48,954 nucleotides of DNA from Symbiodinium natans. Taxonomy: Eukaryota; Sar; Dinophyceae; Suessiales; Symbiodiniaceae. Shown here piece after piece: positions 1 through 8,655 of this stretch (positions are counted from its first letter, which is position 1; every line of letters starts with the position of its first letter). A program made the position numbers and the translations under genes. The notes beneath the pieces were generated by a model. The model was given only the letters and a program-made list of their open reading frames with translations. It had not been told where the DNA came from and did not search any database. Where the stretch lies: NCBI GenBank assembly GCA_905221605.1, contig CAJNDS010000944.1, forward strand, positions 1-48,954, read 5' to 3'.

Positions 1-705
1 GGATCTAATACTACGATGTGATGAACGACGAAAAACAAGCCAAGAACAGCACATATACCAAGTATAATAAGAATATCGTTTTGTTCCTTATCATCTTTTT
101 TTGCTTAAAAGAATCCCTATCCTCGCAACAAGGGCCCCATCAATTCATGACGACAAACCGCGGAGTTATTACACCACCCCGGATATTATACACATATTTC
201 GAGTGGTGCGGAGAGAAAAGGAATACCCAAAGAAGAAAAGTAACCCCAATCCAATTCGGCAAATTCAAGAGAAAGATTTCTCATTCGAAATTCGAGAAAG
301 GGATTCTCACAAGCAGAACTATCGTTTCACCACAGAGCCATCAAAATCAATCCATCCAATACATCCTACGCTGGGGGGTCTCCTGACATTACAAGCACGA
401 AATCAGAAGTGAATGTCTGGAATGAAGCGGTCGTATTGACCCGAAAAGTGTTGGTCGCCCTCGCGGCGACGTTGCACGCACCTATGCAAATGTGGTTGGA
501 AGGCAAACGAAATACGTTCCCGAAGTTCAAGCCCCCCCCCCCCGCCCCCCGACACTTAGCACCTTTTGTTGCCGAGGTGCGGCGCGCACTTGCCTAGGCT
601 TCTCTCACTTCAGGCGCTGCCGCAGCTTCCTGGGAGCCGCTCTCGAATTCAGACGGCTGCATGCTTCAGCATGCCAGGTATAGAATAGGAGCCAAGCAAT
701 TACCA
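1..705. other. No gene recognised
   Basis: The first ~400 bases are AT-richer than the rest of block 1 and have two overlapping plus-strand open frames of about 100-120 codons with no recognisable motif. A C-run lies near 531-545. I see no splice-bounded exon, repeat array or RNA gene here. Confidence 0.4.
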
Positions 706-838
706 ATATTACTACTGTTGCTATCATCAATCTGCTACTGCCACTGCTACCTGCTACCGCTCCTGCTCCTGCTGCTGCTCCTGCTGCTGCTACTACTCCT
801 GCTATTGCTCCTGCTACTGCTCCATATATATATATATA
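706..838. repeat. CTN trinucleotide microsatellite with adjoining AT repeat
   Basis: From about 714 to 822 the plus strand is an imperfect run of CTG, CTC, CTA and CCT triplets, followed directly by about seven TA dinucleotides. Read in frame it gives a poly-leucine stretch, which explains the long open frame here; I do not regard that as a gene. Confidence 0.85.
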
Positions 839-1179
839 ATAGTCATGATGCGCTTCTTTTCTTGTTCTCGCTCATGTTCCTTCGCTTGCTTCCTTTTCAG
901 ATCATATTGTACCGTCCTTCAATGCTGCCTTTAAAGGCCCCTCTAAACCACTTGTAGTACGCGCCCAATGAGTAAAACTTTTAAGACTTACAATATTATT
1001 CACTTGGTAAAGATATGAAGGGCCCAACGGGGCCTCTAGACACTGTATCTCCGATTCTAAGCATTCTGGATGATGCTTTTACACTCTTTTAGTATTGCCA
1101 TCATATCCGTGTCTTCATGATGGAGATATTTGGACCTTTCTTTGCGCACCAGGACATGCCATTCAACCGCTCCCACAAC

Positions 1180-1240
1180 CTTTCCTGAGCGTGCCCATGG
1201 GCCTGAGAGCATTCTCCGCCGCCTGCAGCGTTCGCTCCAC
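1180..1240 (-). CDS. Candidate internal micro-exon, unknown gene
   Basis: A 61-nt segment is bounded on the minus strand by an acceptor (GTGCGCAG) and a GT donor (GAAAG|GTTGTG). In frame it reads VERTLQAAENALRPMGTLRK, an amphipathic helix-like sequence with GC-rich coding-type codons. It sits between degenerate telomere-like tracts, as the well-supported ABC exons do. No neighbouring exon of the same gene is established and the function is unknown. Confidence 0.35.
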
Positions 1241-2543
1241 CTGCGCACGAGCTGGAGAAGGCTTCCGGGCCCAAACAGCAGCGTAGAGTTCAGGGTTTCG
1301 GGTTGAGGGTTTAGATTGGGTTGATGTGAAGTACTAGGTTGCCCAATCACCTAAGAATGGACAGGGTGTCCGTTCTTGCTTTCAGCCGTTAGGCTGGTAA
1401 AGGATCACTACTTATCCTAATCCTAAACAAAAAGCTTCAACTAGGGCTGAGGATGAATGAACTACACGAGATTCACAGCGGAAGGAGGTTTGGTCTAGCA
1501 TCTTGCAAAAAGACAAAAGTGCGAGGCTCCTCGAAACCGGCCTAACTGTAGGGCTGGTGCCCTAGATCTTGAATTCCTAAAGCCGCTGAAGCCTCGAAAC
1601 CCTAAACCCCGAAACTCAGCCCTCAACCCTATATCAACCAGTTGCTGCTTCTGACTGCATCCGGGTTTATAGCGCTTAGGGGCATGCCGTTTTGCATTGG
1701 AGGGCCGAGGGTTTGGTGTAAGGGGTCCGCGGTAAAGGTGCAGGGTCTAGCTAGGTCTTCAGGGTTCCAAAATTGCATCAAAGGGCCCACGTCCCGTCAT
1801 CCAAACCCTAAACCCTGAACGATGTCCCTGTTTAGGGTACTTAGAACCCTACGTCTAAGTCCCCATACCTAATGTAGGGTTCCTATGACCCTACAACAAT
1901 AAAAGTCCCCACAAGCCTCCAAGAACCTCCAAGTAGAGCTGGGGACAACACACTAGTGGCCCGGCCTGGTTAGACAACGACCCGACCTTGGATACTGTAA
2001 CTGGGTTGGCCCTTAAAACCGTTCAAAAAGCAACCCTTAACCCTGAACCCTGAACCCTAAACCCCATGAGGGAAAATAGAACATATCCCAAGGGTCTACC
2101 TAGGTAAGTTGACTCCCGAAATCTGCTTAGCATGTAAAGTCAGGGCTTGGTGGGTCAAGGATTCAGGGGTTTACAGGGCACAGGGCTTGGGGGCATCGGG
2201 TCTAAGGTTTGGGTTTTGGGGCCCTAAGCCCTTGGGCCGAAAATTGCGGGTGGTTTACTGATACTAAACTGCAAACTAAGGTCTTTCGTTGACCCTCCGG
2301 ATCACGCAAGCCTCCAAGCCATCACCAAACCTACCAAACGTCGGAGGCTTGTCGGGCTTAAGGACGTTAAGCCGTCCAAAGGCGCCCCGTGCGTAGGTGA
2401 TATAACTTGCGGCTCCTTTTTGGGGTGCTCCACGGCTCTATGGTACGAAGCAATTTCAACCCGTGATCAATCACCGAAGCCGTTCCAAGTCTATTCGCGC
2501 GGGACCTGACGGGGAAAGTCTTGATGGGAGGGTAGTCTCCCCT
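1241..2543. other. Repeat-rich DNA without a supported gene
   Basis: This stretch holds scattered, decayed CCCTAAA and TTTAGGG units (for example near 1290-1320, 1590-1640, 1800-1815 and 2040-2065). It also contains one end of element family D near 1915-1935 (CCTCCAAGTAGAG). A 63-codon minus-strand frame at 2367-2558 has no recognisable motif. Confidence 0.5.
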
Positions 2544-2702
2544 CACTTGGAGGTTCATGGTACTTGTTACTGTAACCAGTGATAACTCTACTTATCACCC
2601 ACCTCATAAGCCCCTTAAGTGCCCTGACATGGTTATAAGTACAGTTATAGTCCCTAACCCTAAACCCTAAGTTGGTTTATAAGCACCCTGAACCTCCAAG
2701 TA
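2544..2702. mobile_element. Inverted-repeat element, family D, copy 1
   Basis: The left end reads CACTTGGAGGTTCATGGTAC. The right end (ATAAGCACCCTGAACCTCCA, then AGTA) is its imperfect reverse complement. The interior holds a short CCCTAAA tract. Copies with related ends lie at 3419-3583, 15680-15819 and 16520-16821. No coding capacity is present, so it looks like a MITE-like non-autonomous element. The inverted ends are seen directly; the transposon origin is inferred. Confidence 0.55.
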
Positions 2703-2723
2703 GGGTCTTCCCTTCGCCTTCAG

Positions 2724-2792
2724 GTGCGGCCGAGCAACGGAGAAGCCTCCAGCTCGTGGGCCATACGGAGACCTGCGGGGGAGAAGGCTTGA
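2724..2792 (+). CDS. Candidate terminal exon, plus strand, unknown gene
   Basis: After a good acceptor (TTCGCCTTCAG) the frame reads VRPSNGEASSSWAIRRPAGE and then KA-stop, with the TGA at 2790-2792. Codon use is coding-like, but the segment is short and all convincing genes in this window are on the other strand, so it may be chance. Confidence 0.25.
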   Translation: MRPSNGEASSSWAIRRPAGEKA

Positions 2793-3418
2793 GTGCGGCT
2801 TAGGGTATCGGGCTTCGGACCCTAAACCCTACATCCTGAAGCCTGAACCCTAAACCCTAAACCCAGGGTCTAGGGTTTAAGGTTTCGGGTTGGTGTAGGG
2901 TTCACGTATCGTTGTTTCTTAAGCATCGGGCTGGGGGCTGGAGGTGTATCTAGGGGCTCCCCTAAGCCCTAAACCCTAAACTTCCTCAACTTCCTAAACC
3001 CCCATGTGCATGGGACCAAGGCGCCAGCGCGCCATTTGCGGTACCGCGCAAGTGCAAACCTTATGTTACATACTATAGGGGCCTTAAGAATTACAATAGG
3101 GTTTTGCGGAGTACTGTGGGGTTCATATGGTATTATTGCATAGGGATCATCAGGGGATACTTATGAGTAACAAAGCCAACCCATCCAGGGGGTCAACGCG
3201 CAGGAAAATACGCGGGAAAGTGCGCGCCTGTCACGCTGTCGCGACATGGAGCGTCCGCGCGCGCCCTACGAAAAGTTGGCACCCTAAACCTAAACCCTAA
3301 ACTCTAAACCCCAAACCCCAAACCCTATATACCCTAAACCCGACATGCGCAGGGCCTAGAGCGAGAGTGCTCTCTGGCACTCTCCGCGAGGAGCACCAAA
3401 ACAACTCCGGAGGCATGC
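2793..3418. other. Repeat-rich DNA without a supported gene
   Basis: It contains CCCTAAA/TTTAGGG tracts near 2820-2880, 2960-2990 and 3285-3340, and a GC-rich patch at 3190-3270 that includes a short ATG frame (MERPRAPYEKLAP) too short to support as a gene. Confidence 0.45.
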
Positions 3419-3583
3419 CGGGAGGTTCATGGATGGGTACTTTAAAAGTATGTTTAGGGTTTAGGGTTTAGGGTTTAGGGTTTAGGGTTTAGGGTTTAGG
3501 GGGGTAAAGAAGTATGGTTATAAGTAGGGTAACTTTAGGGTACCTAGAACCCTACTTATAAGCGAACATGAACCTTCTCAAGT
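3419..3583. mobile_element. Family D element, copy 2, interrupted by a telomere-like array
   Basis: The left arm (GGGAGGTTCATGGATGGGTA) and right arm (AAGCGAACATGAACCTTCTC, then AAGT) match the inverted ends of the other family D copies. The interior is occupied by seven tandem TTTAGGG units. Compared with copy 3 at 15680-15819, which lacks an array, the array looks like a secondary insertion. Confidence 0.5.
3453..3501 (+). repeat. Telomere-like array, about 7 TTTAGGG units
   Basis: Seven uninterrupted TTTAGGG heptamers lie inside a family D element. Confidence 0.95.
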
Positions 3584-4601
3584 GCCAGCGCCAACGCTAA
3601 AAAAAAAGAGGCGCACCTTCGACCCAAAACGAGAGCCAACGTCCATGCCGGAGAAATGTCAGGGGCTCCGTGGTAAAGTTATCCCGATAATTGATCCCTG
3701 CACCCTTGCGCCCTGAACAGGACTCCAAGTTCAAAAGGGCATAGTATAATATAGGGGCCTTAGCAATTAAAATGGGATTTCGGGGCTAGTTTATTGATAA
3801 GAGAGCATAAGGGGATACGTGTAGGTTTTATAGGGTACCGGGATGAGGGGCACTGCCCAACAAGGCCTGTTCCTTTCCAGGGCAGACTGCACCGCCTGGC
3901 AGGACTGGACTTTAGGATCCCAAATCTACAGATAGCTACACCCTACAAGGCCCTAAGCTCTAAACCTTCAACACAAACCCCGAAGTCTAGGGTTTAGGGT
4001 TTAGGGTTTAGGGTTTAGGATTTTGGGTTAAGGCGGTTAGGGCACCCTCTGTAACCCATCCTTTGCAATTGGGAGCTGAGGGCGCTGTTGGGTTACTCAA
4101 TAGTTAGTTCTAACCTCTGTAAAATCGCATCCCTTTCACACTACGGCTCAAAAGGTAGTCCGAGCATCTGTTTAATCAATACACTGACATTTAAATATCG
4201 TTTTCGTCGAGAAGCCCGTTGGCAGACTACTTTCCATTACGTGTGCTTTCGTATGGGCCAAAACCACAAAATCTAAAGAACATGTTTTCGGGGGGGCTCA
4301 AAAATCTGTCGCAGGCTTCTTTTGTTGCTTGCTGGGCTGCAGTTTGGATCAAAGCTACAGCACCTCAGGGATCTGCAGCCTATTGTTTTGTTTTAGTAGA
4401 GAATCAATACATTGCCATGGTCTTATTATTGCGGCGCCCTGCCTTTCTTATTGCGGTGGGGGGGGGGGGGAGCCCCGCTAATTAAACAGATGCTCGGATT
4501 ACTATCCAAAACGGGCCAGCCTAGTCTTGTAGGGATGTGTTGAGGTTTAGGGTGTATGGCTGAGATTGTAGGGCCACCTGCCGGCCGCGAAAAAGTGCCC
4601 C
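3584..4601. other. No supported gene; small telomere-like array at 3992-4019
   Basis: There is a four-unit TTTAGGG array at 3992-4019 and a G-run at 4456-4469. A plus-strand patch at about 3600-3665 reads KKRRTFDPKREPTSMPEKCQ, which is coding-like but has no clear splice borders. Two open frames at 4088-4485 show no motif. Confidence 0.4.
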
Positions 4602-4663
4602 AAACCCTAAACCCTAAACCCTAAACCCTAAACAGACCCTAAACCCTAAACCCTAAACCCTAA
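4602..4663 (-). repeat. Telomere-like array, CCCTAAA orientation
   Basis: About eight CCCTAAA heptamers, with one short interruption near 4634-4636. Confidence 0.95.
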
Positions 4664-4679
4664 GCCTTGCAGCAAAACC

Positions 4680-4754
4680 CTGCTCCATCGCCCTTTGGGC
4701 GCCTCCGTGGCGGCCTCGATCTTGTCGGCGCTCTTCTCGCCGACCTGCAGGTAC
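4680..4754 (-). CDS. Candidate internal exon, unknown gene
   Basis: On the minus strand, after CCAG, the frame reads YLQVGEKSADKIEAATEAPK and continues GRWS. It is GC-rich (CTG, GTC, GGC, GAG, AAG, GCC codons) and charged, unlike its repeat surroundings. Telomere-like arrays flank it on both sides, the same arrangement as the proven ABC exons. Domain unknown. Confidence 0.45.
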
Positions 4755-4792
4755 CTGGACTTGCATTCCTTTGGGGATTTTAGGTATGGGGG

Positions 4793-4842
4793 GTTTAGGG
4801 TTTAGGGTTTAGGGTTTAGGGTTTAGGGTTTAGGGTTTAGGG
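4793..4842 (+). repeat. Telomere-like array, 7 TTTAGGG units
   Basis: Uninterrupted TTTAGGG heptamers just upstream, in the minus-strand sense, of the candidate exon at 4680-4754. Confidence 0.95.
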
Positions 4843-5005
4843 TGGCATGGGCTGGGCTGTTCTCCCTTCTACGAACAGTACCCCCCCTATTATCATTCCT
4901 ACTTCGGAATGAGCAGTACCCCCTTATGGTCCTATAGAAGAAGGCCCCTATACTAAGGCTGTTCTAAAACCCTTAACCTCAACCCTTAACCCTAAGCCCC
5001 ATACC

Positions 5006-5055
5006 TTGGGATGTTCCCCCTTATACTAACAGCCCTTCCCCGATATGAAGCCCTC
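5006..5055. mobile_element. Partial inverted-repeat element, family B
   Basis: The end sequence TTGGGATGTTCCCCCTTATA followed by CTAACAG is shared with the copies at 7201, 13692 and 26550. The opposite arm is not recognisable, so this is a truncated or decayed copy. Confidence 0.5.
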
Positions 5056-5089
5056 TGAACCCTAAACAGCTTAAACGCCCACAAGCCCT

Positions 5090-5130
5090 CCCCCCCCCCC
5101 CCCCCAAAAAAAAAAAAAAAAAAAAAAAAA
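5090..5130. repeat. Composite homopolymer C16-A25
   Basis: A run of about 16 C is followed directly by about 25 A. The same C-then-A junction recurs at 11109-11144 and 24303-24333. Confidence 0.95.
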
Positions 5131-5526
5131 GCTAAGAAGATGGAAGGACTCGGCGTCCTAGTTCAACAAGGCCCACAACCCACACACAGAAGTTAGAACT
5201 GATTCCTCTGTAACCCTGCAGTTGAACTTTCGCTGGTCGGGGGGGAGTAGGGTTCAGAGGTTTAGGATTTAGGGTGGGTGTGGGGTTGGGCTTTAGGGTT
5301 CAGGGTTTAGGGGCTTAGACTTTTTCTATTCCTCTCCCCCCTCCCCCCCACCCCAGCCCCAACAAGGAACACACTCACCAAGAACAGTAATGTAAACCCG
5401 CCCTCGTGCCCCTCGTGCGGTCTAGGGCTTAGGGTTTGGGGTAGCTTCGGGCTTTGGGTTTAGCCCCCTTAAGCGAATGATCTCAGACCCGAGGTTCTTA
5501 CAGGGCTTACCTGCTAAGGTTTGGGG

Positions 5527-5569
5527 TTTAGGGTTTAGGGTTTAGGGTTTAGGGTTTAGGGTTTAGGGG
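5527..5569 (+). repeat. Telomere-like array, 6 TTTAGGG units
   Basis: Uninterrupted heptamers, ending in the variant GGGGTTAGGG. Confidence 0.95.
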
Positions 5570-5712
5570 TTAGGGTTCAGGGTAAGCCCCTACAAACGCA
5601 AAAACTCCATGAACACCTTCAGCCTTCTCGCTTCATTGGGAGCATACTATCTAAACCCCAAACCCCCATCCTTAACCCCCTAAACCTTAAACCATTGAAT
5701 CCCTAGACACGC

Positions 5713-5856
5713 AAACCCTTAAACCCTCAAACCCTCAAACCCTCAAACCCTCAAACCCTCAAACCCTCAAACCCTCAAACCCTCAAACCCTCAAACCCTT
5801 AAACCCTTAAACCCTTAAACCCTTAAACCCTTAAACCCTTAAACCCTTAAACCCTG
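5713..5856. repeat. Octamer variant array: CCCTCAAA block then CCCTTAAA block
   Basis: About nine CCCTCAAA octamers (to about 5795) are followed by about seven CCCTTAAA octamers. These are 8-bp derivatives of the 7-bp CCCTAAA unit, each block internally uniform. The length and sequence change point to local tandem amplification of mutated units rather than fresh telomerase copying. Confidence 0.9.
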
Positions 5857-5881
5857 ATCCCTAAACCCTGGTTACACCTAA

Positions 5882-5939
5882 ACGCCGACATGGCAAGCCC
5901 CTCATCGGCCTCCCGAGCATCTGTCGGGCCTTGGCGTGC
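5882..5939 (-). CDS. Weak candidate exon, unknown gene
   Basis: The minus-strand frame reads ARQGPTDAREADEGLAMSAF with coding-like codons, but no convincing acceptor or donor borders it. It could be chance. Confidence 0.2.
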
Positions 5940-6887
5940 CAATTGGGGTTGATAGGGCTCAGGGGGATTAGGGTGTTAGGGTTTGGGTGTGGGGTTTAGG
6001 GGGTTTAGGAGGTTTAGTGGGGTTTAGAGTTTAGAGGCTTGATGGTTTGTTCAGGGTGTGGTTCGGGTAGTCTGAAGGGTCCAGGTTTAGTACGGTTCAA
6101 AGCGAAGGACTTGGCACTAAACCCTTAACCACAGGCGTGTAGGCTAGGAAGGTGAATGCCTCACATGTCCAGCCCACCCTAAACCCTAAACCCTACACCC
6201 TAAACCCCAAATTCCTAAACCTAGCTGCAGAACTTAAGGATCAGGGCTTGGGGCCGTGAAGTCGCAATCAGGATTTAAGCTCCCAACCCTGATGCCCTGA
6301 TGTCTATTAGTGTTTGGGGTTGGGGGTTTGGGGCTTGAGGTGCCAGTTTGTGGGCTTGTGGTGCCAGAAGGTTGCACGCTAAACCCCTGAGCCCTAAACC
6401 CTAACACCTCATTGATTCCTAGTAGGGGAGTGCGGAATTTGGGGGCCATCGTCCCTAAGCCCTGCGCCCTAATCAAGTAAGAGTCCCGAAGCCGCCACGT
6501 CAACACCCTGAAGCTGCGGGCTGAATAAACTCTACAAAGTTCTCCAACTCCTACCCTTCAAAAAAAGAGTTATACTTACAGTTATTGTCAGATGTTGTAG
6601 AACACTGGCATTATATATGTATAGAGACAAAGATAGATAGATACGTGGATACAGGCGTGTGTTTATGTATATATACATATGTATACACTCTTGATGGATT
6701 CCCCAGCCTTAATCGCTCGAGTGCTGTACCGTCGGCTTAAGGGTGGCAGTTGCAGCGAGAAGTGGGTGCGTACCAGAACTCTCAAAGCCTTTAGGTCTTG
6801 AAACCCTTGAAGCCGCCCCGGCCGGATTTCCGGCTTAGGGCTTAGGGCTTAAAGGCTTAGGGCTTAGGGCCCAAACCCGAACCTTAC

Positions 6888-6939
6888 GCTGGTCTTCGCT
6901 GAGGCACTCGTGCATTTGGGATGGCCTCCAAGCGGGGAG
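6888..6939 (-). CDS. Candidate internal exon, unknown gene
   Basis: This 52-nt minus-strand segment lies between an acceptor (TTTTCGCAG) and a donor (CAGC|GTAAGG) and reads LPAWRPSQMHECLSEDQ. It begins in phase 0, matching the phase-0 end of the candidate exon at 7599-7650, so the two can be joined. Domain unknown. Confidence 0.45.
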
Positions 6940-7200
6940 CTGCGAAAACGCCTGCCCTGGCCAAAGGGGCACAGAGCTCAGGGGCTTTGGGGGGAGGGGG
7001 CGGGGGAGGGGGCCTAGGGGTTTAGGGCCAAGAGTTTTTAGGGTTTAGGGTTTCTGCCTAGGGTTTTTAGGGTTTATCGTGCTCGCAGGCTTTACAGGGT
7101 TTGTGGGTTCATGGCTCATAGGGTTTCTGGGTTTAGGGTGCAGGGTTTGGGGTTGAGCTATTGCGGGCCGAACCCCAAACCCAAAGAAAGGGCTTAGGGT

Positions 7201-7283
7201 TTGGGATGTTCCTCCTCATACTAACAGTCATTCATAGGGATTATAATAGGGGGTACTATAATCCCTTTTAAGGATTGTTCCTG
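7201..7283. mobile_element. Inverted-repeat element, family B, copy with decayed right end
   Basis: It begins TTGGGATGTTCCTCCTCATA and continues CTAACAG. The central part contains GGGATTATAATAGGGGGTAC followed by TATAATCCC. The right arm becomes unrecognisable after AAGGATTG. This copy shows the uninterrupted centre that is split by a telomere-like array in the copy at 26550-26657. Confidence 0.6.
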
Positions 7284-7598
7284 CTTCGTAGAAGCTTTGG
7301 GGTTTGCGCTGAATACAAGAAACATATCCTCGCTGAATCCCTCAAAAAACTACGTGATGCCCACCCTAGTTACATAGGCCCCTGCGTTGTATTTCTGGCA
7401 TTCTTTTCAAGGTTACCTATAACCCTAAACCCTAAACCCTATACCCTAAACTCCGGACAGATGCTGCAGTTTAGTCGGGGAGAGCTGACGCCAAGCACAA
7501 TGGCACGACCAGGGCTCCCGGTATGCACGCACTAGGGTTTAGGGTTTAGGGTGTAGGGGTTTCCCTGATACCCCCGCGCCCCGAAACCCTGAACCCAC

Positions 7599-7650
7599 GT
7601 GAAGCGTCCTGAGCACCCGCACCTCCGGAAGAAAGCGTAGGAGGTCGTTC
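7599..7650 (-). CDS. Candidate internal exon, unknown gene
   Basis: A 52-nt minus-strand segment after GATGGCAG and before CAC|GTGGGT reads NDLLRFLPEVRVLRTLH. Its phases agree with the exon candidates at 7819-7905 (through a GC donor) and 6888-6939, giving a continuous frame across three exons. Hydrophobic, leucine-rich, otherwise unrecognised. Confidence 0.45.
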
Positions 7651-7818
7651 CTGCCATCTGCGAGCTGCATTCCCCGTGACTACTTTTAACGGGAAGGAAA
7701 GATAAATCGTCCAGCCCCCAGGCCTTGGGGGTTTAAGGCTGGTTGCAGTGGCATCTGTCCCGGCACCCAACTGCCGAACCCTAAACCCTAAACCCTAGAA
7801 CATGCGTGTCTTTGCTGC

Positions 7819-7905
7819 ACCAAGTGCGCTTCATCAGCTGTACAGTTCGGCATCCACATAGCCAGCCAGTTCTCGAAGCCAGTGTCCTTTTCGGGGTACG
7901 GTACC
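7819..7905 (-). CDS. Candidate internal exon, unknown gene
   Basis: After the acceptor GTTAG the minus strand reads VPYPEKDTGFENWLAMWMPN and then CTADEAHLV, ending at a possible GC donor (TTGGT|GCAGC). The sequence looks strongly protein-like (two Trp, mixed charge) and joins in phase to 7599-7650. It is likely part of a gene running toward lower coordinates; no family recognised. Confidence 0.45.
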
Positions 7906-7927
7906 CTAACTAAGGGTCCAGATTGTC

Positions 7928-8655
7928 AAAGGGACCCAAGAGGACTCTGATGTGGGGACTTGCCTGGCGTCGAGTGAACCCTCCCTTATTTAGTGCACAG
8001 CACGAGCCGTGCAACTAGGGCAACACACACATTGACTTGTCGTGGTCAAAAGTGCTGTGCACCAGAACGGAGAGCGAACACTGAGCAAGAAGCACTGCGA
8101 CAGCTCGCGTGCACTCTGCACAGGTAGTTCGAATCCACCCCGGCAGTGTGTTTCCAGAACAGCTGTGGCAGCCATCTAAATCAAACCCTTGAGCCACGCT
8201 AAAGCCCCCGAAAGCCTTTATACCTCGTACTCAGCCACCCTTGGCCGCTTGAGCCCTAGGTCCACACACAAAAAAGTTCATCTACGAGAATCGGATGCGA
8301 AGCTACGAAGCACTGCGACAGTTCGCGTGCGTTCTGCAAGTGGTGATTCAGGCGCTGAGAGTTTCCACATGGGATATTGTTCTGCATCAGTGTCCCCTTG
8401 CCAAAAGGAGGCCCCTCCCTTCTAACAAACATGCAAACTTAAAACATCTCCCACATGGACCTTACAAGCTCGCAGGACGTCAGTCGGTATATTCCCCGGG
8501 AGCAGTGTCCGGGACATGGCTCACCTCGTCTGCGTTCTGATCCTGACGCATTGCAGGTTTAAACTGTTTAGGGCGACAAGGATAACCTTTAGGTCATGGG
8601 GGTCGGTGGCGATTTCCCAAGCAAGCCAAAACAAAAAGTTGCCTAAACTTCGCAT
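7928..8655. other. Region downstream of the Hint gene, no supported gene
   Basis: This lies 3' of the Hint gene on the minus strand. It contains the internal direct repeat listed separately. A 61-codon minus-strand ORF (8175-7990, starting MAATAVLETH) has no recognised domain. There are no telomere-like arrays in this stretch, unlike its surroundings. Confidence 0.4.
8091..8345. repeat. Diverged direct repeat of about 38 bp, 216 bp apart
   Basis: Segments 8091-8129 and 8307-8345 share GAAGCACTGCGACAG, then C/T, then TCGCGTGC, then a short variable part and TCTGCA. On the minus strand both copies can be read as xQxARELSQCF, so this may be a duplicated exon fragment. The repeat is seen directly; the exon reading is speculative. 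Confidence 0.5.

Larger units (their letters stand above)
5131..6887. other. Repeat-dominated DNA
   Basis: Apart from the arrays and the weak exon listed separately, this stretch has decayed telomere-like units (5240-5310, 5940-6030, 6178-6210, 6300-6400) and an AT/GATA-type microsatellite at about 6611-6688. A 90-codon minus-strand frame at 6234-6506 reads through repeat-derived sequence and is not supported as a gene. Confidence 0.5.

Noticed and set aside
7928-7963. Possible extra exon upstream of 7819-7905 (QVPTSESSWVPL)
   Set aside because: The phases match, but the intron would be only 22 nt, too short for splicing.
8128-8151. tRNA-like T arm (AGTTCGAATCC)
   Set aside because: The flanking bases do not pair as a T stem, and no D arm, anticodon arm or acceptor stem is found. 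The same holds for GTTCGATTC near 23535.
8187-8197. Relict spliced leader (minus strand TGGCTCAAG) before an ATG at 8175
   Set aside because: Only nine bases match the dinoflagellate spliced-leader 3' end and the preceding bases do not match; a chance hit of this length is expected in 49 kb.
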